Below, piece by piece: positions 40,491-52,339 of a stretch of 64,000 nucleotides of DNA (position 1 is its first letter; each line of letters opens with the position of its first letter). A program made the position numbers and the translations under genes. Location of the stretch: contig OX387604.1 in the NCBI GenBank assembly GCA_947568835.1, positions 20,427,076 through 20,491,075 of the forward strand, in the 5' to 3' direction. The DNA is from Protonemura montana. Lineage: Eukaryota; Arthropoda; Insecta; Plecoptera; Nemouridae. The notes beneath the pieces are model-generated. The model made no database searches. It saw only the letters and a program-made list of their open reading frames with translations, and had not been told where the DNA came from.

Positions 40491-43400
40491 TTACAAAATA
40501 AACTGTTGGGAGTTGGACAAGCTCGTGAGGAAGATGTTTTCAGCGGTAGCGGGTGCACCTGTGAATCAAAAGCAGCGTTATTTTCAGATCCTAATCCTTC
40601 AAGACTTCGCTAATCTTGTTGGGGAGACTTTACTTACTCATGTCGAACCAGTCTTCAGTGGCGCCGGTGTCGAGGCGCGCCGAGGCCAGCGCATTTCTTA
40701 CCGCGAAGAGGACTACGATGCTCATGCACAGTGGCGGCTCACCGGTTGCTGCAAGAAATAAACTCATCCTTATTATTGTGAGGAGCGTTTGTCATTCAGG
40801 ACCAGTCGCTGCCTTGCAATCTCATACTATTCAGGTGCTTTGTTATAGCATCAGAAATTAATATAGTATAAAACTGATGCAGAAATTGAAGGGGCCCCCC
40901 GCATTCAGCCCACTTTGCAGATCACTTCAGCAGATCACTTTGAAGCTGCACAGTAGGAAATCAGACCTCAATAATTAAGGCATTTGCTATACGGGTTATT
41001 GTTTAAAGGTTTTGAAAAATGTGTAGCAGTCCTTCCAAGAATTGTTTTTTAGTCGGTATTTTCAGCCGTGAAATGACTGGAAACTGATTGAAAAACTCTT
41101 AATAAACGAATTGAAATTTGAAACTCACCTTTGGAGCGCAGCACTCCTGTAGGATTGGGTGCATTTCGACGGAACGCCACGCGGAAGTCGATAGGGATGT
41201 CCTTGGCTCCTGGCGGCTTGTAGTTCTGAAAATAATCAACCAAAAAATGAAGTGATTAATCAATAACAATCTGACGCATGGCACATCGCTAGATAATATA
41301 TCACACATCTGTTTCGCTTACCCAAGTCCGATTGGTCAATAATTTTCCATTTTCCGGATGAAATACAAGAGTCTCAGAAAGCCAATATCCTAGACCCATC
41401 ACAAAAGCCCCTTCCACTTGACCAACATCAACTTCAGGACTTAGACTTTTCCCAGCGTCTTCAAGGATGTCAACGCGGAGAATCTAGAGGGAAAATATCA
41501 ACATCAAATCACATTTCGATTTCAGATGATGTTGATTAATTAAATGATATCACTCGGTTCCTTACAAGATGCTGCCCAGTTAAGACGTCGAGCTCCACTT
41601 CTGCAATTGTAACTCCCCAGATACTGTAGGCTTTCACTTCATCCTTTGCAGTGAACCTGCATCATAGAGACATTTTTCATCAAATCAATGGATCAACAAG
41701 AAGATAAGAATACTGCAATCATCTTGAGAGAACTTGCATGTAAGTAGCACACATATCGACGGCCTCTTGAGCAGCTTTCTGAGTGATTTGCTCCCAACTA
41801 GGATCTTGCAGCTTCGCCTTGACGGGCTCGAGTCTTTTCAGCAGATCCTTGCAACACATCATTGCAGCCTGGAAAATATTTTAAAACAAACTAAATAAAG
41901 AATGTAAGAAAGTATGTTTTTGTCATCGTAACAGAAAGCGCCTTGGGAATGTTTCCAAGAGCGTGTAAATTGCAATGCTGAGAAATATCGTTTCTATTGG
42001 CGTCTTACGTAAGCACAGGCTTCGCTCCCGAGACTGCCTCCAGTCACCATGCCGTTGGGAGCAGTCAAGTTGTTGCTTGGCTTCACACTGACTTTGTCCA
42101 GGGAAATGCCGAGGATGTGTGCTACCACTTGAGCCACTTTCGTGTTCATCCCCTGGCCCATCTCGATGCCGCCATGTGCCACTGACACCGTGCCGTCGAT
42201 TCCGTAGATGGACACGATTGCGTGGAAGTTGCCCCAGAACGCGAATGGATAGCGCATCGGCACTAATGCAATTCCTCTTTTTTTCCAACGATTTTCCTAA
42301 CAGAAAATGCCCGTTAGTTTTTTTGTTTGTTTTGTTTTGTTCTCTCTGTTTTGTTCAGCGCTAAACGAGCTAAAGAGCACACAAATATTTATTCATAATT
42401 CAGTTATTTGTATCATGGTTAAATTCCTTCCGAATGGAAGGTATAATAATGTCCGGATGCATCAATGCTGCTATACTTGATCATGAATATTATATCTTTT
42501 AATGGAATTATTGACATGCCCTCCTATTTTATCTGAATGTTGGTTGTTTAGGAATGCGAATGCGTAAATCCCTAGCTCAGTGCACGGCCACTGATGGGAT
42601 AGGGTCAGACTAAATGATACACCTCCTTTCAAATTTATCCACGTTTCTAAATATTTATAATTCTTGTTGACTGCGAACCCTGGCTAAGCAAATTAGCCTC
42701 CTCTAACATGAAGCGTAAATTAAAGCTGAAGTACGCTTCACAAGCTATTCCATTATAATATTTTTCTTGCTCGGCTATTTATGAGCGATTAAAAAAAGAA
42801 ATGTGAATGAAGATAAACTAACCAGGTTAAACTCGTCTACTGCTTTTTTCCTAGCAACATAATCGGTAGCAGCGACCTGCTCACTAATCAGCCCTTCGAT
42901 CGTCTTCTCTTCTCTATCCGAGAGATTTTTGATGCGAACTTCAACGGGGTCCTTCTTCAAGACGCTCGCAATGTGTTCCATGATGTGTTCAATGAAGGCG
43001 ACTCCCTCTGTTGATCCTGGTGCCCGGCAGTAGGTGTTACTGGCTACATCGGTTCGCACTTCTTTGCCGGTCACTGTCCAGGTGTCATCTTCGTAGCAGT
43101 TCACCATGTGTTCCATGCTTTGTCCCACCACCGACTCATTATGCGTCCAGCCGGAGTTCTGGAATATCGTCGAGTCCAGGTATTTTATGGCGCCCTCGTC
43201 GTTGACGCCCGCCTTAGGAAAATTAAGTTGTTCGTCATTGAATTTAGCACATTGCTAATGATTGGGTGCAATCACATAATCCATCAAATCAATCACAAAA
43301 TTAACCATTTGAACAAAAAAATAAATTTAACTGACATTTTAAGCACTAAAAATCAATTCTTATTTTCTTAGCGCTTAATCGAAAAAAACACGCATAGCAA

Positions 43401-46400
43401 CGGACACCGTTGCTACATGTATGTTTGCAAATACTTACAATGTAGTCGATGGATAGATCAAAGCGCTTGCCGCAGGACTCCATATTTGTCTCAAGACTCA
43501 TGACCATCCTTACTGGAACGTTGAGACGCTGAGCTGCAATCGCACAGCCCACGGTGAGCATGCACGGCCGGGAGATCTTTGCCCCGTATGCACCTCCAAG
43601 ACGTCGCACTCGAACGTTAATCTTATTCTCTGGGATCTTGAGAGCAGCAGCCATCGTCACCTGGACCATGTCCATCCACTGAGAGGCTGGATACACGTCA
43701 AATCCATCTTCGATTGGTACAACGACACAGGTTTGAGTCTCCATCGTGTAATGATACTGACCACCGATGTTAAATTTGCCTCTTATCACATGCGTAGCGT
43801 CTTGGCGGGCTGAAAGAAGAAAGATTATTTTGCGAAAATAGCGAAATCTGAAAATTTGACTAAACAAAATTGAATGGTACCGAGTCATATTTGATGAAAT
43901 TCCACTCCTCGTAGGGTATGATTTCCCAAAAGCACCGACTCCGACCAAGAACCGTAAGAGCAACGGGGTGGGGGTTGCTTACAATGCGAGATAGCTGTTG
44001 TTATTTTACTCACTATCAATCTTGGTTGCTTCTTTCACCTTCTTCGTGACTATTCTTGACATGTCACCCGATTTGAGCGCTTCTTCGAGCGTGTAGATGC
44101 CCTTTTTGGCGTCGGTCTCGACGACTACGTGTTTGACGGCGTCGTTCGCTTCTCGATGCGTCGTCGCCACAATCATACCCACGGGTTGGCCGGCGTACTT
44201 AATATCGCCGCTGCAAAACAGCTGCAACATTTCACAGGTCAGACAGTTTTTAGCAAAACATGGAAGTCACTCATCAACTAGCCGCAAAGTATTGACGAGG
44301 AGATTTTTTATTTGTGGCGTACCTCCTCATCGTCCATGAATCCAAACATGACGGACGTGAAAGTGTTCTTACCCGGGACATCCTTAGCTTCGAAGAAAGC
44401 CACTACTCCAGGTTGTTTCTAGAAAAAAACATCAGTTATTTTTATAGGCTCCGAGCAATCATGTTAAGCTCTCTCGTTAATTAGGGGATTTATAGGGACG
44501 CGCACTTAATGTTATATAGACATCTTACGACTCAACATTACTGACCAGTGCCTCGGAGGCGTCGATTTTCTTAATGGTTCCTCGACCAACTTGGGTGAGG
44601 ACAAATGCAGCGTGTAGTTCTCCGGGAAGCGTGTGAGTGTCCCCTACATACTGGGCCTCTCCTGCGGGATCAAATGTACCGAGCCTTCAAAATACGCAAC
44701 CACGTTCGCGTACATGACACTTATTCTTAAATCTTAATTAATGACAATTGACAAGTGTGCATCGATGTATTTTTATCCTATATAATCGAGCCATACCTGC
44801 GCATTGAACGAGCGACTCCAATTTTGCCACCGGCTCATTCAGTGGCCAGATCGACTTATCTGTTTCGTATTCTTGTCTGCCGGTCGAAAGGGGACGGACC
44901 AAACCCAGCCCACCACTGATCAGATTCCGGGGTAATTTGTCCCCGACCAGGTTTAACACAAACTGAAAGCGAACCATTTTGTTTCGAGTCTTTTGTAATT
45001 TTTAAATTAGATGATCATGTTGTTTACTAAACGATCGCTTACCTTGTAAAGCAGCGCTTTAGCCAAGCCTTTCCTGTATTCCACAGACGCATCAGGTAAG
45101 ACCGCATTGGGAATCACCTCTTCGTCCAGAATGGTCAGAGCAGCAGTAAAAACATCATTATCGAACAGATTTTTCCCAGTCAGGTATCGCTCAGTTTTTG
45201 AGGCATGGATAAATTCAGGATCGATCCCACCAAACACGATGTTAGGCACCTCTAACACCAATCCTTTATTGGATTTGTCCAACTTAAACATAAACCCTGC
45301 ATTCACATAGGCGTGCGCATTTTGAGCCCTCGGCATAATTTTGTACGTCTTGACAGTGTACGCGTCATCGGCCAGCGAGGGCAAGTTGACACTATAGATG
45401 ATCTTCGATCTCATGTTCATGTCCAGCAGGGCAAGCAGCGAGACGCTGGTTTTCTTCAAATCTTTGTCCATGACTATGACCGTCGCCCCTACCGCTTCTA
45501 GCATCAGGAACATGTCAGACGGGAAATCGCGATATTGGTTCTTGATAGATAGGTTTCCAGCCAGAGTGCCTGTGTTCCTCACTGGCACGTTTGCGATCAG
45601 GTCGATGTGGTCGGCCAGTTCTTTGGCGTACGCATAGCCCGCATTCTTGGAGACTGAATATAGAAGCTCCATTACATTGGTCAGGCTCATGTTCGCTCCA
45701 AGCGTAAGTTGTGGTGTGGTTGAAGACGCGTGTAACTCTGCCACCCCCGTAATGTCAATGTAAACCTGGGGTTTCACAGTTTGTCGATACACGCCTGCAG
45801 GAACATTAATGAAGGTCAGTTTCAAGTTGATTAATTCAGAATTTATCAACTAACTAGCTTAATCCATAGCTAAAGGACCTTTAATCCTGAGATTATGATC
45901 GAAAAACTGACTCCTCGTGACTTTGTTATCGTCAGTTGGTAACAGGCAAGCAATTTGTTCGTTAAGAACGACAAAAGTCGACAAGTTTAATGATTTCTTT
46001 ATGTAATAACAGCTTGACATTGAATTGCATCACCTTGCGTGGTGTTTCCAGCTACCAGAATGAAGGGTTTGTCCCCCACCGTGGATAAAGCATCGAACAG
46101 CTCTTTGACGGTCGTCACTCGGAACCACTCGCCATCTCCCAGTGTTACGTGGACAGGGGAATCAGCGACCAGCGGGTCGATTTTTTGGCAAGAGTCGTTG
46201 CAAGTTACTCCACTTTTCGGGCATATCTTAACGCCTTTGAGCAAGTCCTAAAAGAAATACCATTTCGCTGGTGACTGGATTTGCATTAAGTGGATTATCA
46301 GTAATTTCCCACCACCATTATGGGGTCTGAATATCCACGGAGAGGGTTTTTTTTATACACGGGGTTAATTTGCATGCCGTCCGTTTCGGTCAGTGAGCAC

Positions 46401-49400
46401 GTACTGAAAACGTTTTAAGGAGGGCACCGAGCTGGACCTCCAACGATAGTGATAAAAATCGACGACGACATTTTCCCCACCAGTTAAAGTTACCTCTATG
46501 TCGTTGCTGCCCTCTGTCTTGGGAGCATCGCTAGCCAAAGATTTGAAGGCGTCTAAGATGGGGCGATATCCAGTGCAGCGGCAAATGTTTCCACCAAAAG
46601 AGTTCTCCACTTCCTTCATCGTGGCAGGCTTGTCTTTGGTCAGAGCGTACATGTTCATGACCATTCCTGGCGAGCAGTACCCGCACTGGGTACCGTGTTT
46701 CTTGGATAGTCGTTCCTGGATTAGATGGTAGCCCTTTGTCTTGTCGCCGAGACCTTCGATCGTTGTGATAGCCCAACCATGGCAGGAAAATATCGGAACC
46801 AGGCACTGAAAACACCAAACTTGTAGCTCAAAAACATGAACATCGCACTCAACAAAACGGAGTGTCAGTTCTAATTAGTTCATAAAATTGTAAATTTTGC
46901 AAGCGAACGAGAATGTAATTTTTCTGTTTTATTATTACTATTTTTTATTGAATAATTGTTTATTTACCTGCCCATCAGCGTAGGTATAATTAAAATGAAT
47001 TGACCTAAATAAAAGATGTTAGTAAATAAACTATGACATGATCTGAGGCATGAGACTCTAGTGTTAATATTATAGGATAATTTGTGTCTTATCACTTAAT
47101 GCTTAGTTACGTTACGTATCATCAAACAAGCATCTTCAATATATTTACAGCGTATCTTCATCCGCTATCTCTTAAAATGTTTGTATCAATCTGAGTCGAT
47201 ATCATAGCCGATTAAGCACGGGTGACATGGGTGACATAGGTGCATGGTTTTAGGCTTTGTCCTAAGTTCACTCACCGAGTTCACTGCGTAGGTGACATCT
47301 TTCTGAGAGATGAGGTCCTTGGAAGTGGCGCTAACCACACAAGCACCGCAACCTCCCTCATGACACATATTCTTGGTGCCTTTCAGCTTGGCATGATCGC
47401 GTATAAACACGTTCAAGGACGTCTCTCCAGGGGTGCTTTTGTCCACTAGAAATGTCAATGTTATTAGGAATTGACCTCGACATCTTCCCTCAATGACATA
47501 CACTACAAAGTAGCATTGTCCATTATGTTACGGTTGTCATTGAAACAGGTATTGAAGAAACCCCAGATTGACTGATGTGTGGTGTTTAACGACGCAATGT
47601 ATTCGTAGTCGCCATGTGTAGATGGTCTTTCAGAATCGGTGAATGAAGTATGAATGGCTAAAATATTCCTGTTCTAGCCTAGAAAGGAGAGAAGTCCAGT
47701 GCTCGTGACAAAGAACACCAAAGTAACGGCTTACGTCAATAAGAAATCGGACATTTCGATAAAACTCATAATTAATTGGTCATCTCTGCTTGCAGTCGGT
47801 CACCCATCCAATGTATGGCTCGACGCAGTGTTGCTTACTTGAACTCCTTCCACTCTTGACCTGCATTCATCAATTACTGTTTTTGAATTATTACTTAGTG
47901 ATTTATTTGTTAATAGCATTTGTTGATCTTATGGCGGTTTAGAATGTGACATTTCCTGTCGCGTCGACGTGCGGGTTTCTAACTGCCAGAAAATATTTCG
48001 GAGTGACTTCATTCTGTTGATAACCTTTATAGTTGGTACACATGAATTAACGCAATTTTATTTATCTCGTTTGAAATCGGACGGCTGGTGCGAGTGGCCT
48101 AAGCGCTAGGAGATGCTCAGTCATTGCGATGGGCAAAAAACACGGTGACCTCCGAACCCAGAATTAATATGAAAATCATTCTCAAAGATGATGAGTTTAT
48201 TTCACCGGTGTCCACTTTGTCCACTTCGCTAGACTTTGCTATTCAAATTGAGTCCGGTGTTCGGACAGTGATAATCATAGACCAATCAGCGACTCTCTAA
48301 ACTGTTTGTGGCCGGCATGTATGAAATGCAGCTGCAATTTCAGCGTTTTATCAATTCCCTTCGCTGCAGTGACTTCAATTTCTTTTCATATTGCAAGCAG
48401 AATAATAGTAGTTACACTGCGATTCAGTTAGCCTCGTGAAATCAAAAGAAATTTAACAAGCGTCTTGACATCGGTGCACAATAATGCACGCGATGGGACA
48501 TATGCAACATGATGCTACGATACAGGCAATATGGAAGAAAATGGCAAAAAGTCAAAATTCGAAAGGAAGTTGAAGCAGGAAGTCCGCAAAAACCGACTAA
48601 ATACCCACTGTAAACATGTACTGGAAATAATAATAAGCAAATCATACTGACGTGCATCCTCACACCTGTATTTCCTCTTCCTATCAGCACTGTTCAAAAA
48701 TAGATTCACAGTGGGAGTATTTGATTATTTTATGTTATATAATTCACTACGTACTCTCCTCTTTATCTCTTATTACGGTCAAAGTACTTTTAAACGTCTT
48801 GGAGCCATACATGTTTGGATTCCTTGATTCAAAATTAGTAGGTTTGTTTCACATTTTACTCTAATTTGGGCTATTTTGTATCATGGAAACTAGCGCTGTA
48901 AATGACTTCAATCTTGATTTGCTCCACGACTTTCTGTACATTTTATGCGATTGTTTGAGAAGCTTTCCCAAGAAGTGTTGATCATGTTATAAATCTGACA
49001 TATTCCCCGTCAGTCAAAGATTCACTTGTCAACATTATTTTCACGAAAAGTCACGGAGACATTTCTGCAGCTGCTATTTTGTATTTTTATTATTTCATTA
49101 TTTTATGCTGCTTACCTGTATATTTCTTCCCGTTGATAGAGAATGATACTTCCTCCTGCACCCTGGAAAAGAGGAGAAAATATAGTCTTCCTGGCTGAAA
49201 ATGTGACAGACGGATTCGTTCCTGCCAGTAAAAGCAAAACGCGGCGATGAAAGCAAGACAAATGTACAAATGAAATAAAACGAACAATAGGGACCGATTG
49301 CTAGAACTGTTTTAACGTCGGCATAAAAGTGTTGCTAATGTTGAATAATACCGGGAGACGATGACACCGCTAACAATGCTAATTTCACTAACGAAAACAA

Positions 49401-49553
49401 TTGCATCTGCGGAGCAATACTCTCGACCATATTAATGTACGCAAGTAGTTGACTTCAATCCGAAGACAACTCTCTCGTTTACAATCGATTTCAAATTAAA
49501 TCAAAACCAAGAAAAATCTCTGTGATAACTTACCCCAGGGTTTGTTTTGACAT
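40491..49553 (-). CDS. aldehyde oxidase (molybdo-flavoenzyme), 19 exons
   Basis: This predicted cytosolic enzyme oxidises aldehydes and N-heterocycles using molybdopterin, FAD and two 2Fe-2S centres. Exons: 49553-49534, 49162-49116, 47445-47276, 46805-46494, 46247-46034, 45794-45043, 44962-44797, 44661-44546, 44418-44323, 44221-44014, 43809-43439, 43212-42823, 42296-42009, 41868-41738, 41656-41566, 41483-41322, 41225-41129, 40748-40638 and 40558-40491. All phases agree and give 1269 aa, the usual length. The first 2Fe-2S cluster uses C50, C55, C58 and C80. The second uses C120, C123, C154 and C156 ([16 protein letters not shown]). The FAD loop is [10 protein letters not shown] (246-255). Molybdenum-domain motifs are LGGAYGAK (771-778), CRAPGSTEG (886-894), GQGMNTK (about 1002) and GEPPL with the catalytic Glu at about 1214. 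CRAPGSTEG replaces the xanthine dehydrogenase FRGFGGPQG, so aldehyde oxidase is preferred. Intron 14 has a GC donor. The gene looks intact. The arthropod-type initiator TCAGT occurs 126 bases before the ATG, without a TATA box. Confidence 0.96.
41657..41737 (-). other. GC-AG intron in the aldehyde oxidase gene
   Basis: The exon end ACTTACAT is followed by GCAAGT. The next exon starts after ATGATGCAG. Only this GC donor gives a phase-2 junction that preserves the conserved reading (ATYMFTAKDEV). The nearby GT at GTTCTC would break the frame. Confidence 0.85.
47566..47850 (-). mobile_element. 5S-derived SINE copy inside aldehyde oxidase intron 2
   Basis: Read on the minus strand, the copy starts with a damaged 5S-like head (AAGTAAGCAACACTGCG, then TTGGATGGGTGACCGACTGC, a good match to the 5S internal promoter box C). 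It continues through a body shared with the 50-kb copy (CTAGGCTAGAACAGGAAT, CATTCACCG) and ends with TTGCGTCGTTAAACACCAC and ATCAGTCAATC. It lies in the sense orientation of the host gene, well away from both splice sites, so splicing is probably unaffected. Confidence 0.7.
48081..48160 (+). repeat. possible tRNA-related fragment in intron 2
   Basis: GTGCGAGTGGCCTAAGCGCT resembles the D-arm/box A region of tRNA-Leu or tRNA-Ser, and CTCCGAACCCA about 50 bases later is a weak box B. No acceptor stem is evident, so this would be a pseudogene or SINE head at best. Confidence 0.2.
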
Positions 49554-50007
49554 CGTGTCCCCAATCTTAAAGCCTCGTACTGCAACCCTTGCGAAACTAG
49601 CAGATATCCGACTCAGGCAATGCTAGACGTTGGTAGGCACTTGGACCGATGTACCTCCCACTAAACTGGCAGAGCCGGACTGACTAGTTACAGCGTTGAG
49701 GCTCGTGGAGACCTCTCATGTGCCACAATGTTGACCTTGATAAGAGTACAGCAGGCGACGTTAGGCACCTTTATAGCACTTACTTCACAACACAGATGAA
49801 ATGCGCTAGCAATCTCTATGTTCACATCAATTGCAGAAAGCGTGGGTACACTATGTACAGTCCTGCTCACGCCTCGAATCATCCGCGGGACAATACTGAA
49901 CTGGAGATCATGAAGAACATACGTCACGACTCTCATCATGATGAGAGATGTTCGCTTTTTGCTACATTTCGCCATCCGCGAAATTCGACCCAATTGCAGT
50001 TTGAAAT
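49554..50007. other. upstream flank of aldehyde oxidase
   Basis: This holds the presumed 5' UTR and promoter of the minus-strand aldehyde oxidase gene. A TCAGT initiator-like motif reads on minus at 49683-49679. No TATA box lies 30 bases upstream of it. Nothing else is recognised. Confidence 0.35.
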
Positions 50008-50648
50008 GATTGATTGATTTGTTGTGTTTAGCGACGCACTTATTTGACCATAGGTCTTGTGGCATTCGTGTCTTGTGGTCTTGTGGCGTCGGTGAATGAG
50101 GGTGATTATAGGAATGATAATGGTTATAGCCTAGTCTAGAAGGGAGGGGGGGAAACCCGGTGCCGGAGCGTATTCCTGTTGGAGAGCCAAGGAGTCCACT
50201 AGCGTTACGTCCCTTCGGACTTCATTAGTCCCAAAGCGAACAACAGGATTCCTCTACAAATCCATGCCATCGAGAGGTTTCTTAGGAAGGCGAATGAAGT
50301 TGTTCTCGCTCCCTCGAACCGTTGAGTGTGCAGGTTTGAACCTCTCTCCCGAAAAGCAAGACTTGTCGGATGGTAGCCTATCCAATACCTGACCCAGTGC
50401 AGTGTTGCTTAACTTCGGTGATCTCACTAGAACTGGTGTTTCCAACACACTAAACCGTTCAGTGGTCACCCATCAAATACCTGACATAGTGTAGTTTTCG
50501 ATAGATGAGTGTGCAGGTTGTTGAACCTCTCTCCCGAAAAGCAAGACTTATCTGATGGTAGCCCATCCAATACCTGACTCAGCGCAGTGTGCTTAACTTC
50601 GGTGATCTAACGAGAACCGGTGTTTCTAACACGCCAAACCGTTATGTT
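50008..50648 (-). mobile_element. 5S rRNA-derived SINE, full copy plus extra tandem heads
   Basis: On the minus strand, GATCACCGAAGTTAAGCAAC followed by ATTGGATAGGCTACC matches the central part of 5S rRNA (box A, intermediate element, box C). The preceding GAAACACCAGTTCTAGTG matches the upstream 5S segment. One complete element runs from about 50460 down to 50008. It has the 5S-like head, a body of about 300 bases, then GTGCGTCGCTAAACACAAC and an (AATC)n tail. A second 5S-like head lies at about 50645-50500, and a third fragment with TTTGATGGGTGACCACTG at 50495-50456. The cluster is therefore head-duplicated. 5S-headed SINEs form the SINE3 class. Assignment to it is inference from the head. 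Confidence 0.75.
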
Positions 50649-51814
50649 ACGTTACAAGCATCAAATTATCACTCAAATAACTAAATGTAGAGTTATTATC
50701 GCACCATGATTTTGCCAAACTGTCAGTCTGGAAACTAAATTTCTAAGATGGAAGATTGGGGGGTTACTTGGTTACGTGAGATTCAAACACCGAACTTTTC
50801 TGCTCGTCTTTTCGGTGGATGACGAAGGGGTGACTTGTTCGTAGAAATCAGGACCAGCCATTCCAACATTTATATCTCCGGTTTTTCCCCATAATTCCAG
50901 GCACCCGGTGTTCATTTCTCAGGTCTCGACCTCACCAGCATCAAATTTTCATTAATTTCTCATCCAAGCGTTAAATGACCTGCCACATAGAATGCATATA
51001 ATTCTTTTTTTGTCTTTCGTGCCTTTTTAATTTGGTTGAAAACTTGTGGTGAAAACTTGTGTCCACGAAATTGAAGGTGCCTTGAAAAGGGATCCCCATG
51101 TTCATTCATGTGATTTTCACCTTGATTACTGACTACAAAGGCATCTTGTAACATGCACCGAGTCATTACTTCGATCTTAATTGAAATACTTCTGTCACAA
51201 TCACATCTTTTATATTTACATACTTGCAAACGTAGTCATACTGGTCGAAGCTGATTCTACTAAGTAAGTGCTAGAGCAGCCATGTGAAAATGCACTTTCT
51301 TGACGATCCAAGATACTTACAGCCTTACACATTTGCATGTTCAAATCTCAATGGAAATATTCTACCATACTTATTTCATGCCAGAAAGATTGAGATACCT
51401 TTTCTTGAGACGGAATAAAAGAAGATTTAGATTTGCGTCTTTGATGAATTTAACCGAGTTATGATTGACGAATTGAAAACCAGCAAAAGATTAAATTATT
51501 ATTCATCTCCTTATTCATGAGCGTTGGTTCAGAAGGAACGCGCTAAGGATCCAAGAAACTTCATTGAAATGCATGCTTTGAAAGTCTGTATCGACTTTTG
51601 TTTAAGAGCCCGATGATTGGGTTACATCAGACATCCTACTGATTTTATTAGATCGAAGGTTATTATCTACTTTATTTTTCTATCCTGTCTTCTTGCTTGG
51701 GTTTGGCGTCGCAGACTTCCTACGCTTATCAGGGTAATTTGAGATCATTATTTTCATCTTTGAACCAAAGACGCAGTAATGGCACTAGACATTTTTCTTC
51801 ATCTGGAGGCCTGG
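50649..51814. other. non-coding, no gene recognised
   Basis: No supported gene. The minus-strand frame at 50960-51229 has no recognisable domain. Composition is ordinary. Confidence 0.45.
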
Positions 51815-52339
51815 GTGAGCCCCAAACGTGCACAAGGTGGCACGCCGATTTTCCTGGATAAGACCAGGGTGAGGCCCAAACGTGCACATGGGGACACGCC
51901 GATTTCCCTGGGGAAGGCCAGGGTGAGCCCCAAACGTGCACAAGGTGGCACGCCGATTTTCCTGGATAAGACCAGGGTGAGGCCCAAACGTGCACATGGG
52001 GACACGCCGATTTCCCTGGGGAAGGCCAGGGTGAGCCCCAAACGTGCACAAGGTGGCACGCCGATTTTCCTGGATAAGACCAGGGTGAGCCCCAAACGTG
52101 CACAAGGTGGCACGCCGATTTTCCTGGATAAGACCAGGGTGAGCCCCAAACGTGCACAAGGTGGCACGCCGATTTTCCTGGATAAGACCAGGGTGAGGCC
52201 CATACGTGCACATGGGGACACGCCGATTTCCCTGGGGAAGGCCAGGGTGAGCCCCAAACGTGCACAAGGTGGCACGCCGATTTCCCCTGGATAAGACCAG
52301 GGTGAGCCCCAAACGTGCACATGGGGACACGCCGATTTC
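51815..52339. repeat. 54-bp minisatellite, about 9.7 units, two unit types
   Basis: Tandem 54-base units beginning GTGAGCCCCAAACGTGCACA. Two variants are interspersed: type A with AAGGTGGCACGCCGATTTTC and type B with TGGGGACACGCCGATTTCCC. The order is roughly A B A B A A A B A B. A 54-base period (18 residues) keeps several frames open on both strands for over 170 codons. No signal peptide, splice site or stable start supports a protein, so I treat it as a satellite. Confidence 0.95.

Noticed and set aside
41923..42288. 121-codon frame overlapping aldehyde oxidase exon 13
   Set aside because: It is a shadow of the real coding frame on the same strand. The conserved molybdenum-domain motifs are in the other frame.
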